Notes under the pieces: generated by a model
The model's input: the letters and a program-made list of their open reading frames with translations, nothing else
What the model was told of the DNA's origin: nothing
Databases searched by the model: none
Made by a program: the position numbers and the translations under genes
Assembly (NCBI GenBank): GCA_013140465.1
Contig: JABFST010000193.1
Span: 1 to 18,355 of the forward strand
Length of the DNA: 18,355 nucleotides
Direction: 5' to 3'
Origin: Methylococcaceae bacterium
GTDB lineage: Bacteria; Pseudomonadota; Gammaproteobacteria; Methylococcales; Methylomonadaceae
Part shown: piece after piece, positions 6,990-15,207 of the stretch
Numbering within the stretch: position 1 is the first letter of the stretch
Layout of the letters: every line of letters begins with the position of its first letter

Positions 6990-9098
6990 ATGAAAATAAC
7001 AAAAATAGGAGCCGTACTGGCTGTTATCGGCCTAATCGGTGGCGGCTTTGCGCTGCCATTTTTTACGGCTAGCACTAACAGCGAAGAATTGGTGTTAGGA
7101 CACGGTAACGTAGATGCCTTGCAAGGTGTGTATCAGCAATGGCAAAACCATTATCAGGCGCGTGGCGGTGATGCCACACAGTTACGCTTGCCCTTGGCGC
7201 ATTCCCGCTTGTTATCGACCAGCGCATCCAAGGCGCGTGGCGCGATGACGCTTAACTTAATGACAGGTGCGGTGACGGTAAAGGCCAGCGGTTTAGAGGC
7301 CAGTGCCTATGATGTTTGGTTGGTTGATAACCTTGACGGCCCCAACCGCACGGTAAAGCCCGAAGCGGGGGATAGGTTTTTCCGCTTGGGTACGCTGGCT
7401 GCCGACCAACATCGCGGGGAATTAAGCACGTCTATTGATGCTAAGGCATTGGCGGGTTTTAACATTGACATGGTGGTCATGTCTTTGGCGGGGCAAAGTC
7501 CTGACCAAAGCTTGGTGATTGCGGGTGCGCCGGATTTGTTGCAGCGTTTGTATTATGCTGACAAGTTGTGGGCAAAGGCGACTTTAGGGCCGTTGCAAGC
7601 CGTTGCCGAAACTACTTCGGCGTTTGCTTTTTTGTTGCCTAAAGTCGCTAATGCCAAAAGCAATGGCAATGATGCTAATCTTGCGGCGGTGATGGGGGCT
7701 GAAATTGCCGAAGGGCGTAGGCTTTTTACTAAAGAAACGTTTAGTGGCAATGGGCGCACTTGTGCCACTTGCCATCGCTTAGACCACAACCACACGATAG
7801 ATCCTAAATACATTGCCCGCTTGCCGCCTACGGATCCGTTGTTTGTTGCCGAAACCAATCCCGCCTTAAAAACAGGTTTTGAAAACCCGAAGCTGATGCG
7901 CGAATTGGGCCTGATTTTGGCGAACATTGATGGTTTTGACAAACCGGGTGTTATGCGCAGCGTGCCGCATACCTTGGCGTTAGCCAAAAGCATCCAAACC
8001 GAAGGCACGGTGCGTGACGACCAAGGCGTGTTACTTAAAGGCGAGTTTGACTTGGATCTGGAGTTTGCCCATGCTTTAGGTTGGTCGGGTGACGGCTCGG
8101 TCGGTACAGGGTCGTTACGCGAGTTTGCCATAGGGGCTGTGGTGCAGCATTTCACCAAATCATTGGCGCGTAAGCCTGGCGCCGATTTTCGTTTGCCTAC
8201 CGATGCCGAGCTGAATGCCTTGGAAGCTTATATGCTGTCCTTGGGCCGTAGTGACGACATCAACTTAAGCAAAATGACGTTTACCTCGGCTATCGTGCAG
8301 CGCGGCAAAGTGTTGTTTGACCAAAAGAACAATCCGGTCGATCCTGTGACCAAAAAGCCAATATTAGGCAAATCCGCCAATTGTAACGGTTGCCATAGCA
8401 ATGCCGGGGCGATTAGTTCTACCACGCGCGGCAACCCGACCCGCGATACGGGTGTTGAGGTGATGGAAGACCAAGCTGCGGTGTTGGTGGATCCCACCAC
8501 GCCTATGGATGGCGGTATAGGCGATGAAGACAAATTGGGCTGGTGCGCCGATAACGATCCCGATACCCGCTGCAATTATGGCGAGGGCCGCTTTAACACG
8601 CCGCCGTTGATTGAGGCGGCAGACACCGCGCCTTTTTTCCATAACAATAGCGTCAGCACCTTAGAAGAAGCGGTGGCTTTTTATAATACCGATGCGTTTA
8701 ATAACTCCCCTGGGCATTTGACTTCTTCTAAGGCTGACCGGACGGTAAAAATCAGTTCTTCGCAAGTCGTGGCAGTGTCTTTGTTCTTGCGCACTATCAA
8801 TGCCTTAGAAAATATCAGAAACGCTAATAAGCTAGCTGACCAAGCGATGGCCTTAAATGGCAGCAATGGGCGGGAATTGGCGCGTTTGGCAATGGAGGAT
8901 ACGGAAGATGCAATAGAAGTGTTGACCGAAGGCCAGCTCATTCCTGACCAAGCGGCGGTAGCCAAGTTAAGGTCTGCTTATAATTATGAGTATTCGGCGG
9001 CGTTGTCGCCTTCTACTACGTTGCGCAATACCTTGTTAAGAAAAGCAAAAGCCTTAAAGCTTGAAGCCGATGCGTTGATGGTGACGAGGGCGCCTTGA
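6990..9098 (+). CDS. Di-heme c-type cytochrome of the MauG / cytochrome c peroxidase family with an N-terminal extra domain
   Basis: This 702-aa protein carries two heme motifs, CATCH at 258-262 and CNGCH at 465-469, separated by about 205 residues as in di-heme peroxidases. The surrounding features are also typical (EGRRLFTKETFSGNGRTCATCH, NTPPLIEAADTAPFFHNNSV). An N-terminal hydrophobic segment (residues 5-25) serves for export or membrane anchoring. Residues about 85-180 form a separate beta-rich part (YDVWLVDN, FFRLGTL) not present in ordinary ~350-residue peroxidases, and the C-terminal ~100 residues are predicted helical. Members reduce hydrogen peroxide or oxidise protein side chains with electrons from cytochromes. 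The large, surface-associated peroxidase of methanotrophs is a possible relative. The ribosome site is weak (only A-rich sequence before the ATG). The gene is isolated and convergent with modE; whether it pairs with the multiheme cytochrome is unknown. Confidence 0.85.
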   Translation: MKITKIGAVLAVIGLIGGGFALPFFTASTNSEELVLGHGNVDALQGVYQQWQNHYQARGGDATQLRLPLAHSRLLSTSASKARGAMTLNLMTGAVTVKASGLEASAYDVWLVDNLDGPNRTVKPEAGDRFFRLGTLAADQHRGELSTSIDAKALAGFNIDMVVMSLAGQSPDQSLVIAGAPDLLQRLYYADKLWAKATLGPLQAVAETTSAFAFLLPKVANAKSNGNDANLAAVMGAEIAEGRRLFTKETFSGNGRTCATCHRLDHNHTIDPKYIARLPPTDPLFVAETNPALKTGFENPKLMRELGLILANIDGFDKPGVMRSVPHTLALAKSIQTEGTVRDDQGVLLKGEFDLDLEFAHALGWSGDGSVGTGSLREFAIGAVVQHFTKSLARKPGADFRLPTDAELNALEAYMLSLGRSDDINLSKMTFTSAIVQRGKVLFDQKNNPVDPVTKKPILGKSANCNGCHSNAGAISSTTRGNPTRDTGVEVMEDQAAVLVDPTTPMDGGIGDEDKLGWCADNDPDTRCNYGEGRFNTPPLIEAADTAPFFHNNSVSTLEEAVAFYNTDAFNNSPGHLTSSKADRTVKISSSQVVAVSLFLRTINALENIRNANKLADQAMALNGSNGRELARLAMEDTEDAIEVLTEGQLIPDQAAVAKLRSAYNYEYSAALSPSTTLRNTLLRKAKALKLEADALMVTRAP

Positions 9099-9142
9099 GC
9101 GTAATGTTGTAGACTCCAAAGCTGATAAATCTATATCAAACG

Positions 9143-9163
9143 CCCTCTCCCTCAGGGAGAGGG
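9143..9163. terminator. Hairpin between convergent genes, possible bidirectional terminator
   Basis: CCCTCTCCC and GGGAGAGGG form a perfect 9-bp stem with a 3-base loop, 45 bases after the di-heme gene and 22 bases after the end of modE. There is no strong T-run. The CCCTCTCCCTCAGGGAGAGG core with GTGAGGGG following is also known as a widespread extragenic repeat, so it may be a repeat that serves as a terminator. Confidence 0.5.
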
Positions 9164-9184
9164 TAGGGTGAGGGGTATAACCCG

Positions 9185-9991
9185 CTAAATGCCCAAAATC
9201 ACAGCATTGCTTTTAAACACGGCATACACCCAGTCATCCAACTTTAAGGCCAATGTTTCGGCACTGCTTTGGGTGATGGTAGCCATTAAAGTGTCGCCGC
9301 TAGCCAATTTTAACGCCAACACCGCGTCCGTGCCGTCTTGCCGGATGCGGATTACCGTGCCGCCTAAACGGTTACGCGCAGAGACGGAATAGTCGTCATT
9401 TTGGGTGCCGACTATAATTTCCGCATCATTAATCAACATCACCACATCACTGCCCAGCACCACGCCTAGGGTTTCCAATTCGGCGATTGCCAGCGATGCA
9501 ATAACCGTTTCCCCACCTTTTAAGCCTATTTGCACTTCGGCATGAACGCCGCTACCGATTTCTATTGCCGTGACTGTGCCGAACAATTGGTTAGTGGCGC
9601 TGGTTTTAATGGCTAAGCGTTTAAACAGCAAGTGCATTTCGCCGTTAGCCGCCAGTTCTTGGTTAAGTTGGCTGATGAAGTGCTGGTGCTGTTCGGTGAG
9701 CTGCCCAAACAAGCGTAACAACGCCATGCCTGCTGTAGTCAGTTGTGTGCCGCCGCCTTTGCTGCCGCCTGTTGCGGTGGCAACCAACACTTTGGGTGCG
9801 AGGTTGTTGGCGCGTTCTATCATTTGCCACGCGCCTTTGTAACTCAGCCCCACTTGTTTGGCTGCTTGGTTGATAGAGCCGCTTTGTGCGATGGCGGACA
9901 ATAAGCCTATCATGCGCCCATCCAAAGCGCCGACTAAGCGTAAGTCGCCTTCTACCCATGTGGGGGCGGCGGTGTTTACAGGTTTGAGCAT
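9185..9991 (-). CDS. modE: Molybdate-responsive transcription regulator ModE
   Basis: This 268-aa protein has the two-part ModE structure. An N-terminal winged helix-turn-helix (about 15-90) includes SGSINQAAKQVGLSYKGAW and the wing-side GGSKGGGTQLT. A linker with a helix follows, then two Mop (molybdate-binding) domains at about 126-195 and 202-268. SATNQLFGTV and SARNRLGGTV are the oxyanion-binding starts. ModE dimers bound to molybdate or tungstate bind DNA and usually repress the transporter operon. AAGGA lies a few bases before the ATG at 9991. The gene is divergent from the molbindin gene and shares a 130-bp intergenic region with it, where a matching ModE-type site is present, so autoregulation is possible. 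Confidence 0.95.
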   Translation of the reverse strand: MLKPVNTAAPTWVEGDLRLVGALDGRMIGLLSAIAQSGSINQAAKQVGLSYKGAWQMIERANNLAPKVLVATATGGSKGGGTQLTTAGMALLRLFGQLTEQHQHFISQLNQELAANGEMHLLFKRLAIKTSATNQLFGTVTAIEIGSGVHAEVQIGLKGGETVIASLAIAELETLGVVLGSDVVMLINDAEIIVGTQNDDYSVSARNRLGGTVIRIRQDGTDAVLALKLASGDTLMATITQSSAETLALKLDDWVYAVFKSNAVILGI

Positions 9992-10040
9992 GATAATCCT
10001 TAATATTGTTTGGCTAAGGGCAATAATGTGTTGCTGATTT

Positions 10041-10064
10041 CGTTATTTACTTTTATACATAAAG
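10041..10064 (+). promoter_or_regulatory. ModE-type operator over the molbindin promoter
   Basis: The 24-bp site reads CGTTAT-N9-TACATAA-AG and fits the layout of the E. coli ModE site (CGTTAT...TACATAACG) with the same spacing. It covers a -35-like TTTACT (10046-10051), followed after 16 bases by TATACT (10068-10073). Binding there would block RNA polymerase, so repression by molybdate-loaded ModE is expected. It also lies upstream of modE on the other strand. Confidence 0.8.
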
Positions 10065-10121
10065 GCATATACTCGAAGTGAATTTTGCTCTGTCCATTTT
10101 AACTTATCAACGAGGTCTATT

Positions 10122-10550
10122 ATGAAAACCAGTGCCCGTAACCAATTTCCAGGTATCGTCAACGCTGTGCAAATCGGCGCAGTCAATGCTGAAGTCCATG
10201 TCGGCCTTGCAGGTGGCGCAAATATTGTTGCCACTATCACCAAAGAGTCGGTGGACACTTTGGGCATAGAAGTCGGCAAAGCGGTTATTGCTTTAGTTAA
10301 AGCGCCACAAATTATTTTAGTCACGGATTTTGGTGGCTACCGCGTTTCAGCGCGTAACCAATTGCCCGGCACGATCACCCAAGTCAAGCCGGGTGCTGTC
10401 AATACCGAAGTGGATATAGAACTGGTAGGCGGTGAAGCGGTCGCTGCATCGATTACCAATGATAGCGCAGAAACTTTAGGCTTGCGCAAAGGTTTGGCGG
10501 TCACGGCAATTTTTAAGGCAGGTTCGGTGATTTTGGCGGTGGCAGCTTAA
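10122..10550 (+). CDS. Molbindin with two Mop domains (molybdate/tungstate-binding protein)
   Basis: This 142-aa protein consists of two Mop repeats and nothing else. The first begins with SARNQFPGIV at residue 4 and the second with SARNQLPGTI at residue 76; each ends in a hydrophobic strand (IILVTD, VILAVA). The length equals that of tandem-Mop molbindins such as ModG of Azotobacter. These proteins assemble in the cytoplasm and store or buffer molybdate and tungstate. GAGG six bases before the ATG is a good ribosome site. The gene stands between modE and the modABC operon, and its promoter carries the ModE site. I see no clear terminator behind it, so read-through into the next unit is possible. 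Confidence 0.92.
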   Translation: MKTSARNQFPGIVNAVQIGAVNAEVHVGLAGGANIVATITKESVDTLGIEVGKAVIALVKAPQIILVTDFGGYRVSARNQLPGTITQVKPGAVNTEVDIELVGGEAVAASITNDSAETLGLRKGLAVTAIFKAGSVILAVAA

Positions 10551-10644
10551 GGCTAAACGGGTTTTCTGCTTCCAGTTGCTACATGATGCTTCTGCGCCTA
10601 CCTTAGCCATTGCTTACCAAACTGCAATTCACTATTATCGGTTT

Positions 10645-10668
10645 CGTTATTTACTTTAGTACATAATG
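10645..10668 (+). promoter_or_regulatory. ModE-type operator over the promoter of the PstS-like/modABC operon
   Basis: The site reads CGTTAT-N9-TACATAA-TG and is nearly identical to the one at 10041-10064; the first 14 bases, CGTTATTTACTTTW, are shared. It again overlaps a -35-like TTTACT (10650-10655), with TACACT (10672-10677) 16 bases downstream. The start codon of the first gene is about 75 bases further on. This makes the whole downstream unit a probable ModE target. Confidence 0.8.
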
Positions 10669-10750
10669 CTTTACACTTAAATCTCGCAATTTCTGACGAT
10701 GCCTTATTTTCTTGATGATGGGGCGCAATTTAGCTTGAGAGGTTTAACCG

Positions 10751-12403
10751 ATGAACAACTTAAAGAAACTCACGATAGTTTTGGGCTTTTTGGGCAGCGT
10801 CCCATTGTGCCATGCCTTGACACCTTGGACAGACGGTGCGCCTGATCTGGTGGTCTATACCTCGGGCGGCCCTGCGCTGGATGCGGCGTTTGCCAAGATT
10901 GTCACTAATACCTTGGCTGCCGCCAATACCGTGGATACGTTTAGTGATGTTGCTTCTACGGGCACAATAGGCGGGCGTTGGCAGGCGTTTTATTTTACTG
11001 GCAGCAGTAATTTGGGGACGACCTTGGCGGGCAAAAAAATTATCTTAGAAAAACGGACTTACGGTTCCGGCGGTTACGGGGTTGTGCCGCTGTATGCCAA
11101 TAATGGCCAAGGTTTGCCCTTAGAACATTTGAATATTGTCGGTTTGGGTGTTGCGGCTTGGGAAGCCGACGGCACGACGGGCAAAAAATGGAAAAAATCC
11201 CTAACGGGCAGCAATGCCGCTACTTATTTGACTAAAATCATTTCTGATGCCGGATTTTTGGCTTTAGATCCCGTTGCCTTGTTAAAACCTGCAACCGAAA
11301 ACTATCCTGAGCAAGTCAAAGAACTCATCAGTGGTGATTTTGAGCCAAACTGGCCTTTAGACATTAGCAAAACTCCCGACAATTTTACGGTTATCGGCAC
11401 AGGCGGCTATGTATATGGCGTGGAAGTTACCGAAGATTTTTACCGTGTGTTACAGGCGGCGCAGCAAAAATCGGGGATATTGCCATCAACCGTTAGCATA
11501 GGCACTTATACTGACGCGGCTATGCCTAGTTTAAGCCGGAATTTTTTGGCGTCTTTGTTGGCTGGAAAAATTAGCCATTGGGAACAAATTAAGGTCGTAG
11601 AAAAAGCGACGGGTACGGCAATTCCTTTGACCGATCCCAGTATTCTGGCTTTGGCGGGCGTAAAAGCCCCGCCGCTCAATAAGGATGGTATTACGCCTGT
11701 GGGTGTGGGTCGTCGCAACAAGGGGGCCACTTCGGCAGTGGTGGCTTATGCGCGTTTGTTGGGTTATCCGTTTACGGCGCGGTCCAACCCACCTGCCGCC
11801 AACACGCCAAATAGTGATGACAGTTTTGCCGCGCCTATAGTTAAATCACCCACGAGTTTAGGCGCAACAGATCTGTTATTGATCGATTGGCAAACGGGCA
11901 CTAACGTTTCCGGCCTTAACCCAAGCTTGACTAAGTTATGGGGTGTTGCCATCACTGGGGGCGACCGTGATCCTGGCGCAACTGCGGCAGGTGTCGGCGG
12001 CAAGCCGTGGCGTTATATTAAAGTGGATGGCGCGGCGCCAACGATAGAAAATGTTGCGGCGGGCGTGTATCCCTTATGGGCTGAAGGCACGGTGCTATAC
12101 CCAACGGAAAAATCCAGTGACCCGCAATGGGGCTTGAAGAAAGCTTTGCTAAAAGTGTTTGCCGAAGATATGGGCAGCCCCACTTTGGCGAAAACCGTAA
12201 ACTCCAGCCTGACGTTTGGGGTCAGCGGTATATTTGCCACCACTAAAGACCCGCGTGGCTTTAAGGCCAGTGTGCCTTTCGATCCTAACAATCCTGTTGT
12301 AGCTCTAACCCACAATTGTGTTGGCACGTCCACCACCAGTGCGTTGATTGTCCCTGTGGCAGATGATACTGCTATAGGTGGTCTGCAATTACAACTGAAA
12401 TAG
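10751..12403 (+). CDS. Secreted PstS-like substrate-binding protein at the head of the mod operon
   Basis: This 550-aa protein has a signal peptide (hydrophobic 7-19, cleavage near CHA-LT). It has the marks of the phosphate-binding-protein fold: VVYTSGGPALDAAF at 34-47, YGSGGYG at 104-110, LAGKISHWEQI at 270-280, and GVGRRNKGATSAVVAYARL starting at 318. VYPLWAEGTVLY near 440 is the usual late strand. Bacterial PstS is about 350 residues, so this is a long variant with extra segments around 130-210 and 345-430. The mature form keeps one cysteine, C523. GAGAGG lies eight bases before the ATG. The gene is the first of five, only 14 bases before the PKD gene, behind a ModE-type promoter. Its ligand is not known: phosphate, molybdate, tungstate or another ligand are all possible. 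It may act extracellularly or bind a surface rather than feed a transporter. Confidence 0.82.
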   Translation: MNNLKKLTIVLGFLGSVPLCHALTPWTDGAPDLVVYTSGGPALDAAFAKIVTNTLAAANTVDTFSDVASTGTIGGRWQAFYFTGSSNLGTTLAGKKIILEKRTYGSGGYGVVPLYANNGQGLPLEHLNIVGLGVAAWEADGTTGKKWKKSLTGSNAATYLTKIISDAGFLALDPVALLKPATENYPEQVKELISGDFEPNWPLDISKTPDNFTVIGTGGYVYGVEVTEDFYRVLQAAQQKSGILPSTVSIGTYTDAAMPSLSRNFLASLLAGKISHWEQIKVVEKATGTAIPLTDPSILALAGVKAPPLNKDGITPVGVGRRNKGATSAVVAYARLLGYPFTARSNPPAANTPNSDDSFAAPIVKSPTSLGATDLLLIDWQTGTNVSGLNPSLTKLWGVAITGGDRDPGATAAGVGGKPWRYIKVDGAAPTIENVAAGVYPLWAEGTVLYPTEKSSDPQWGLKKALLKVFAEDMGSPTLAKTVNSSLTFGVSGIFATTKDPRGFKASVPFDPNNPVVALTHNCVGTSTTSALIVPVADDTAIGGLQLQLK

Positions 12404-12417
12404 CTGAGGATTGTGCC

Positions 12418-13671
12418 ATGTGGAATAACTTACTATGCGTGTTCGTGCTGTTGTGGGGTTTGTTTGCAACACCTGCACTAGCCGCTGCAAATAAAAGCCC
12501 AGTGGTTGCCATTGCTAAAATTGCAGCGGTTAATGAAGGTGCTGTTGTCACTTTAGATGGGAGTGGCAGCACCGATAAAGACGGTGCGCTTGCAAAATAC
12601 TTATGGCAGCAAACCAAAGGTTCCACTACGGTGGCTTTAACGGCGGCGAATACGGCAAAAGCGGGGTTTACCGCGCCGTCGATTGTTAAGACCGACAAGC
12701 CTACTGTGGCGATTAAGCTGAGTTTTAAGCTGACAGTGACCGACAATCAGAATGCCAGTGCCAGTAAAACCGTGGTGGTTACGGTTAATCCGGTGAATAT
12801 CGTACCCATAGCACAGGCGGGCAACGATATGACCGTAGGCTTAAACAAGCTGGCTACGCTAGATGGCAGCCGCAGTAAAGACGATGGCAAGATAATCGCT
12901 TATGCTTGGCGGCAAACCAAGGGTAAGAAAGTGGCGTTAAAAAATGCCAATAAACCCCAGGCGACTTTCACAAGTGCTAATGTCACCGAGGTGTTGGAGT
13001 TTCAACTGACAGTGACCGATAACGACAAGAAAACCGCTACGGATACGGTATCAGTGAGTGTGACTGATACCCCGCCGCTGGCGTTGTCGGCAAATTTTAG
13101 CGTTGATAAGACCAGCCTGAGCAAAGGTGATGCGGCAACAGCGGGCATCAGCAACATCATTGGCGGTACTGCGCCTTATACGGTTAAGGTTGCTTGGGGC
13201 GATGGTTCAGCCACCGAAGAGTCGGTATTAGCTACTGGCGTGGCAGCTAAATCAGTTTCCCATGTGTATGCGTCTGCGGGTACTTTTACTGTCAGCTTGT
13301 TAGTGACAGATGCCGCTGGTGCCAGCAAATCGCACACCAGTGTGCTGACGGTTGCAGAACCTGTAAAACCGCTGGCGGCGGAATTTACCCTGAACAACAC
13401 GGTAGTCGTGGTGGGCGATACCGTGCTTGCCGCCGCTAAAAATATTGTTGGTGGGAGTGCGCCGTATAAGGTCAAATATGATTGGGGTGATGGTACGCCT
13501 GTTCAAGAATTGGCTTTGGCGGCAGGTGTCACCAGCCAATCTGCCAGCCATAACTACGCGGCTAATGGCGAGTTTGCCTTAGTCATCACTGTGACCGATG
13601 CCAATAACGGCGTTAAAACCTTTACTGTCCCGATCACGGTACAGGTCGCCAATCCCTTAGGGGAATGCTAG
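12418..13671 (+). CDS. Secreted protein with four Ig/PKD-like repeats, in the mod operon
   Basis: This 417-aa protein has a signal peptide (1-22, cleavage near ALA-AA) and four beta-sandwich units. Units 1 and 2 (about 27-124 and 128-216) share the pattern LDGS...W.QTKG...LTVTDN. Units 3 and 4 (about 222-313 and 320-410) are PKD domains with AWGDGS and DWGDGT and the end pattern HVYASAGTF or HNYAANGEF. There is no transmembrane anchor; the protein ends in NPLGEC. TGAGGA seven bases before the ATG and the 14-base gap show coupling to the PstS-like gene. PKD repeats commonly give protein-protein or protein-polymer contact outside the cell, so it could be a scaffold or partner for the preceding binding protein. 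It is not a standard mod gene. Units 1 and 2 resemble the partial protein at 1-450. Confidence 0.82.
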   Translation: MWNNLLCVFVLLWGLFATPALAAANKSPVVAIAKIAAVNEGAVVTLDGSGSTDKDGALAKYLWQQTKGSTTVALTAANTAKAGFTAPSIVKTDKPTVAIKLSFKLTVTDNQNASASKTVVVTVNPVNIVPIAQAGNDMTVGLNKLATLDGSRSKDDGKIIAYAWRQTKGKKVALKNANKPQATFTSANVTEVLEFQLTVTDNDKKTATDTVSVSVTDTPPLALSANFSVDKTSLSKGDAATAGISNIIGGTAPYTVKVAWGDGSATEESVLATGVAAKSVSHVYASAGTFTVSLLVTDAAGASKSHTSVLTVAEPVKPLAAEFTLNNTVVVVGDTVLAAAKNIVGGSAPYKVKYDWGDGTPVQELALAAGVTSQSASHNYAANGEFALVITVTDANNGVKTFTVPITVQVANPLGEC

Positions 13672-13713
13672 TTGCAGTAAATTTATAGAGCCTTACATTG
13701 GAGAGAATACTTT

Positions 13714-14475
13714 ATGTCAATTCATCGTGTTTTTCGTTTGGGCGGCTGTTTGGCGTTATTGCTGCTGTGTTCGAGTGCTTGGTCGGCGAGTGTGTTGGTT
13801 GCGGTCGCATCTAATTTCAGTAAGCCCATGACCGAAATTGCCGCCGAATTTGCCAAGGCGACAGGGCATGAAGCCAAGTTGTCGTTTGGTTCTACGGGCA
13901 AGTTTGTCGCGCAAATTGAAAACGGTGCGCCGTTTGAGGTGTTGTTATCGGCTGACGAAAAAGGCCCGATAAAATTGGAGCAAGCCCATTTAGCCGAGCC
14001 GGGCAGCCGTTTTGTCTATGCTTTGGGGCAATTGGTGTTATGGTCGGCGACGCCGGGTTTTGTCGATGCCCAAGGCAAGGTGTTAAGTACCGGCCAATTT
14101 AAGCATTTGGCCTTGGCTGACCCAAAACTTGCACCCTATGGGGCTGCCGCTATAGAAGTATTACAAAAACAAGGTTTGCTGGAAAAATTGCAGCCTTTGT
14201 TTGTGCAAGGCGAAAACATCGCCCAAACCTTGCAGTTTATTAGCACTGGCAATGCCGAATTGGGTTTTGTCGCTTATTCACAAGTGCTGGAAAACGGTAA
14301 AATCGCTAATGGTTCTGCTTGGCTAGTCCCTAGCGATAACTTTACGCCGATCCGCCAAAGTGCCGTGTTATTAAAGCTAGGCGCAAAAAATCCGGTGGCG
14401 GCGGCGTTATTGGCTTATTTAAAAACCCCCGAGGCGTTAGCGATTATTAAAAAATATGGTTATGACTTACCTTAA
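13714..14475 (+). CDS. modA: Molybdate ABC transporter, periplasmic binding protein ModA
   Basis: This 253-aa protein has a signal peptide (1-24, cleavage SAWS-A) and the full ModA pattern. VAVASNF (S33) and SFGSTG (S60) supply the oxyanion-binding serines. ADPKLAPYGAAA (135-146) and the QGENIAQTLQFISTG segment (165-179) form the second half of the site, with GFVAYSQ after it. The mature protein delivers molybdate (and usually tungstate) to ModBC. GGAGAG lies eight bases upstream of the ATG. It follows the PKD gene by 42 bases and precedes modB by 45. Confidence 0.95.
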   Translation: MSIHRVFRLGGCLALLLLCSSAWSASVLVAVASNFSKPMTEIAAEFAKATGHEAKLSFGSTGKFVAQIENGAPFEVLLSADEKGPIKLEQAHLAEPGSRFVYALGQLVLWSATPGFVDAQGKVLSTGQFKHLALADPKLAPYGAAAIEVLQKQGLLEKLQPLFVQGENIAQTLQFISTGNAELGFVAYSQVLENGKIANGSAWLVPSDNFTPIRQSAVLLKLGAKNPVAAALLAYLKTPEALAIIKKYGYDLP

Positions 14476-14520
14476 ATACTTGCTTACACGAGCCAATCAA
14501 CCCTACGCCCTTAGGCTTTT

Positions 14521-15207
14521 ATGCTGACTGCGGCTGATCTGGACACCTTGGTGTTGACCTTTAAAGTAGCCAGTCTTGCAACGGCGTTCATGCTGGTTTT
14601 AGGCACGCCGCTGGCGTGGTGGCTGGCGCGTACCCGTTCGCATTGGCGAGGCTTTATCAATGCCTTGGTGGCTTTGCCGCTGGTGTTGCCACCTACGGTT
14701 TTGGGGTTTTATTTGTTGGTCATGTTGGGGCCGTCTGGCGTAGTTGGCCAGTTCATGCTGGCTTTGGGTTTAGATGCGTTGCCGTTTACGTTTGCAGGTT
14801 TGGTCGTCGCTTCGGTGCTGTATTCCTTGCCGTTTGTTGTCCAGCCATTACAGGCGGCTTTCACCAGTATAGGCGCACATCCCTTAGAAGCGGCGGCAAC
14901 CTTGCGCGCCAGTCCATTAGACACGTTTTTTACGGTTGTGGTGCCGCTGGCTAAACCTGGTTTTTTAACGGCAACCATTTTAGGGTTTACCCATACGGTC
15001 GGCGAATTTGGCGTGGTGCTTATGGTTGGCGGTAATATCCCCGACAAGACCCGGGTTGTCTCGGTGCAAATTTACAATCATGTTGAAGCCTTGGAATACA
15101 GCCAAGCCCACGGCCTAGCCGCGTGTTTGTTGGTGTTTTCGTTTACCGTGTTACTGATACTTTATACGGTGTTGAAAACCCCTGCCACGACGGGGCTAGG
15201 CAAATGA
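14521..15207 (+). CDS. modB: Molybdate ABC transporter, membrane permease ModB
   Basis: This 228-aa inner-membrane protein has about five hydrophobic segments (roughly 10-35, 46-68, 88-110, 148-168, 198-217). The cytoplasmic EAA loop (EAAATLRASPLDTF at 123-136 and following) contacts the ATPase. The HTVGEFGVVLMVGGNIPDKT stretch is characteristic of ModB. The length is normal. The ribosome site is weak (AGG before the T-run), so translation may be partly coupled to modA. Its stop overlaps the start of modC by four bases (ATGA). Confidence 0.94.
   Translation: MLTAADLDTLVLTFKVASLATAFMLVLGTPLAWWLARTRSHWRGFINALVALPLVLPPTVLGFYLLVMLGPSGVVGQFMLALGLDALPFTFAGLVVASVLYSLPFVVQPLQAAFTSIGAHPLEAAATLRASPLDTFFTVVVPLAKPGFLTATILGFTHTVGEFGVVLMVGGNIPDKTRVVSVQIYNHVEALEYSQAHGLAACLLVFSFTVLLILYTVLKTPATTGLGK

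Noticed and set aside
6890..7072. 60-codon ORF crossing the start of the di-heme gene
   Set aside because: It overlaps the signal sequence of the real gene in another frame and has no ribosome site.
15123..15203. Upstream extension of modC
   Set aside because: It would overlap most of the end of modB; the ATGA overlap at 15204 and the normal ModC N-terminus favour the shorter form.
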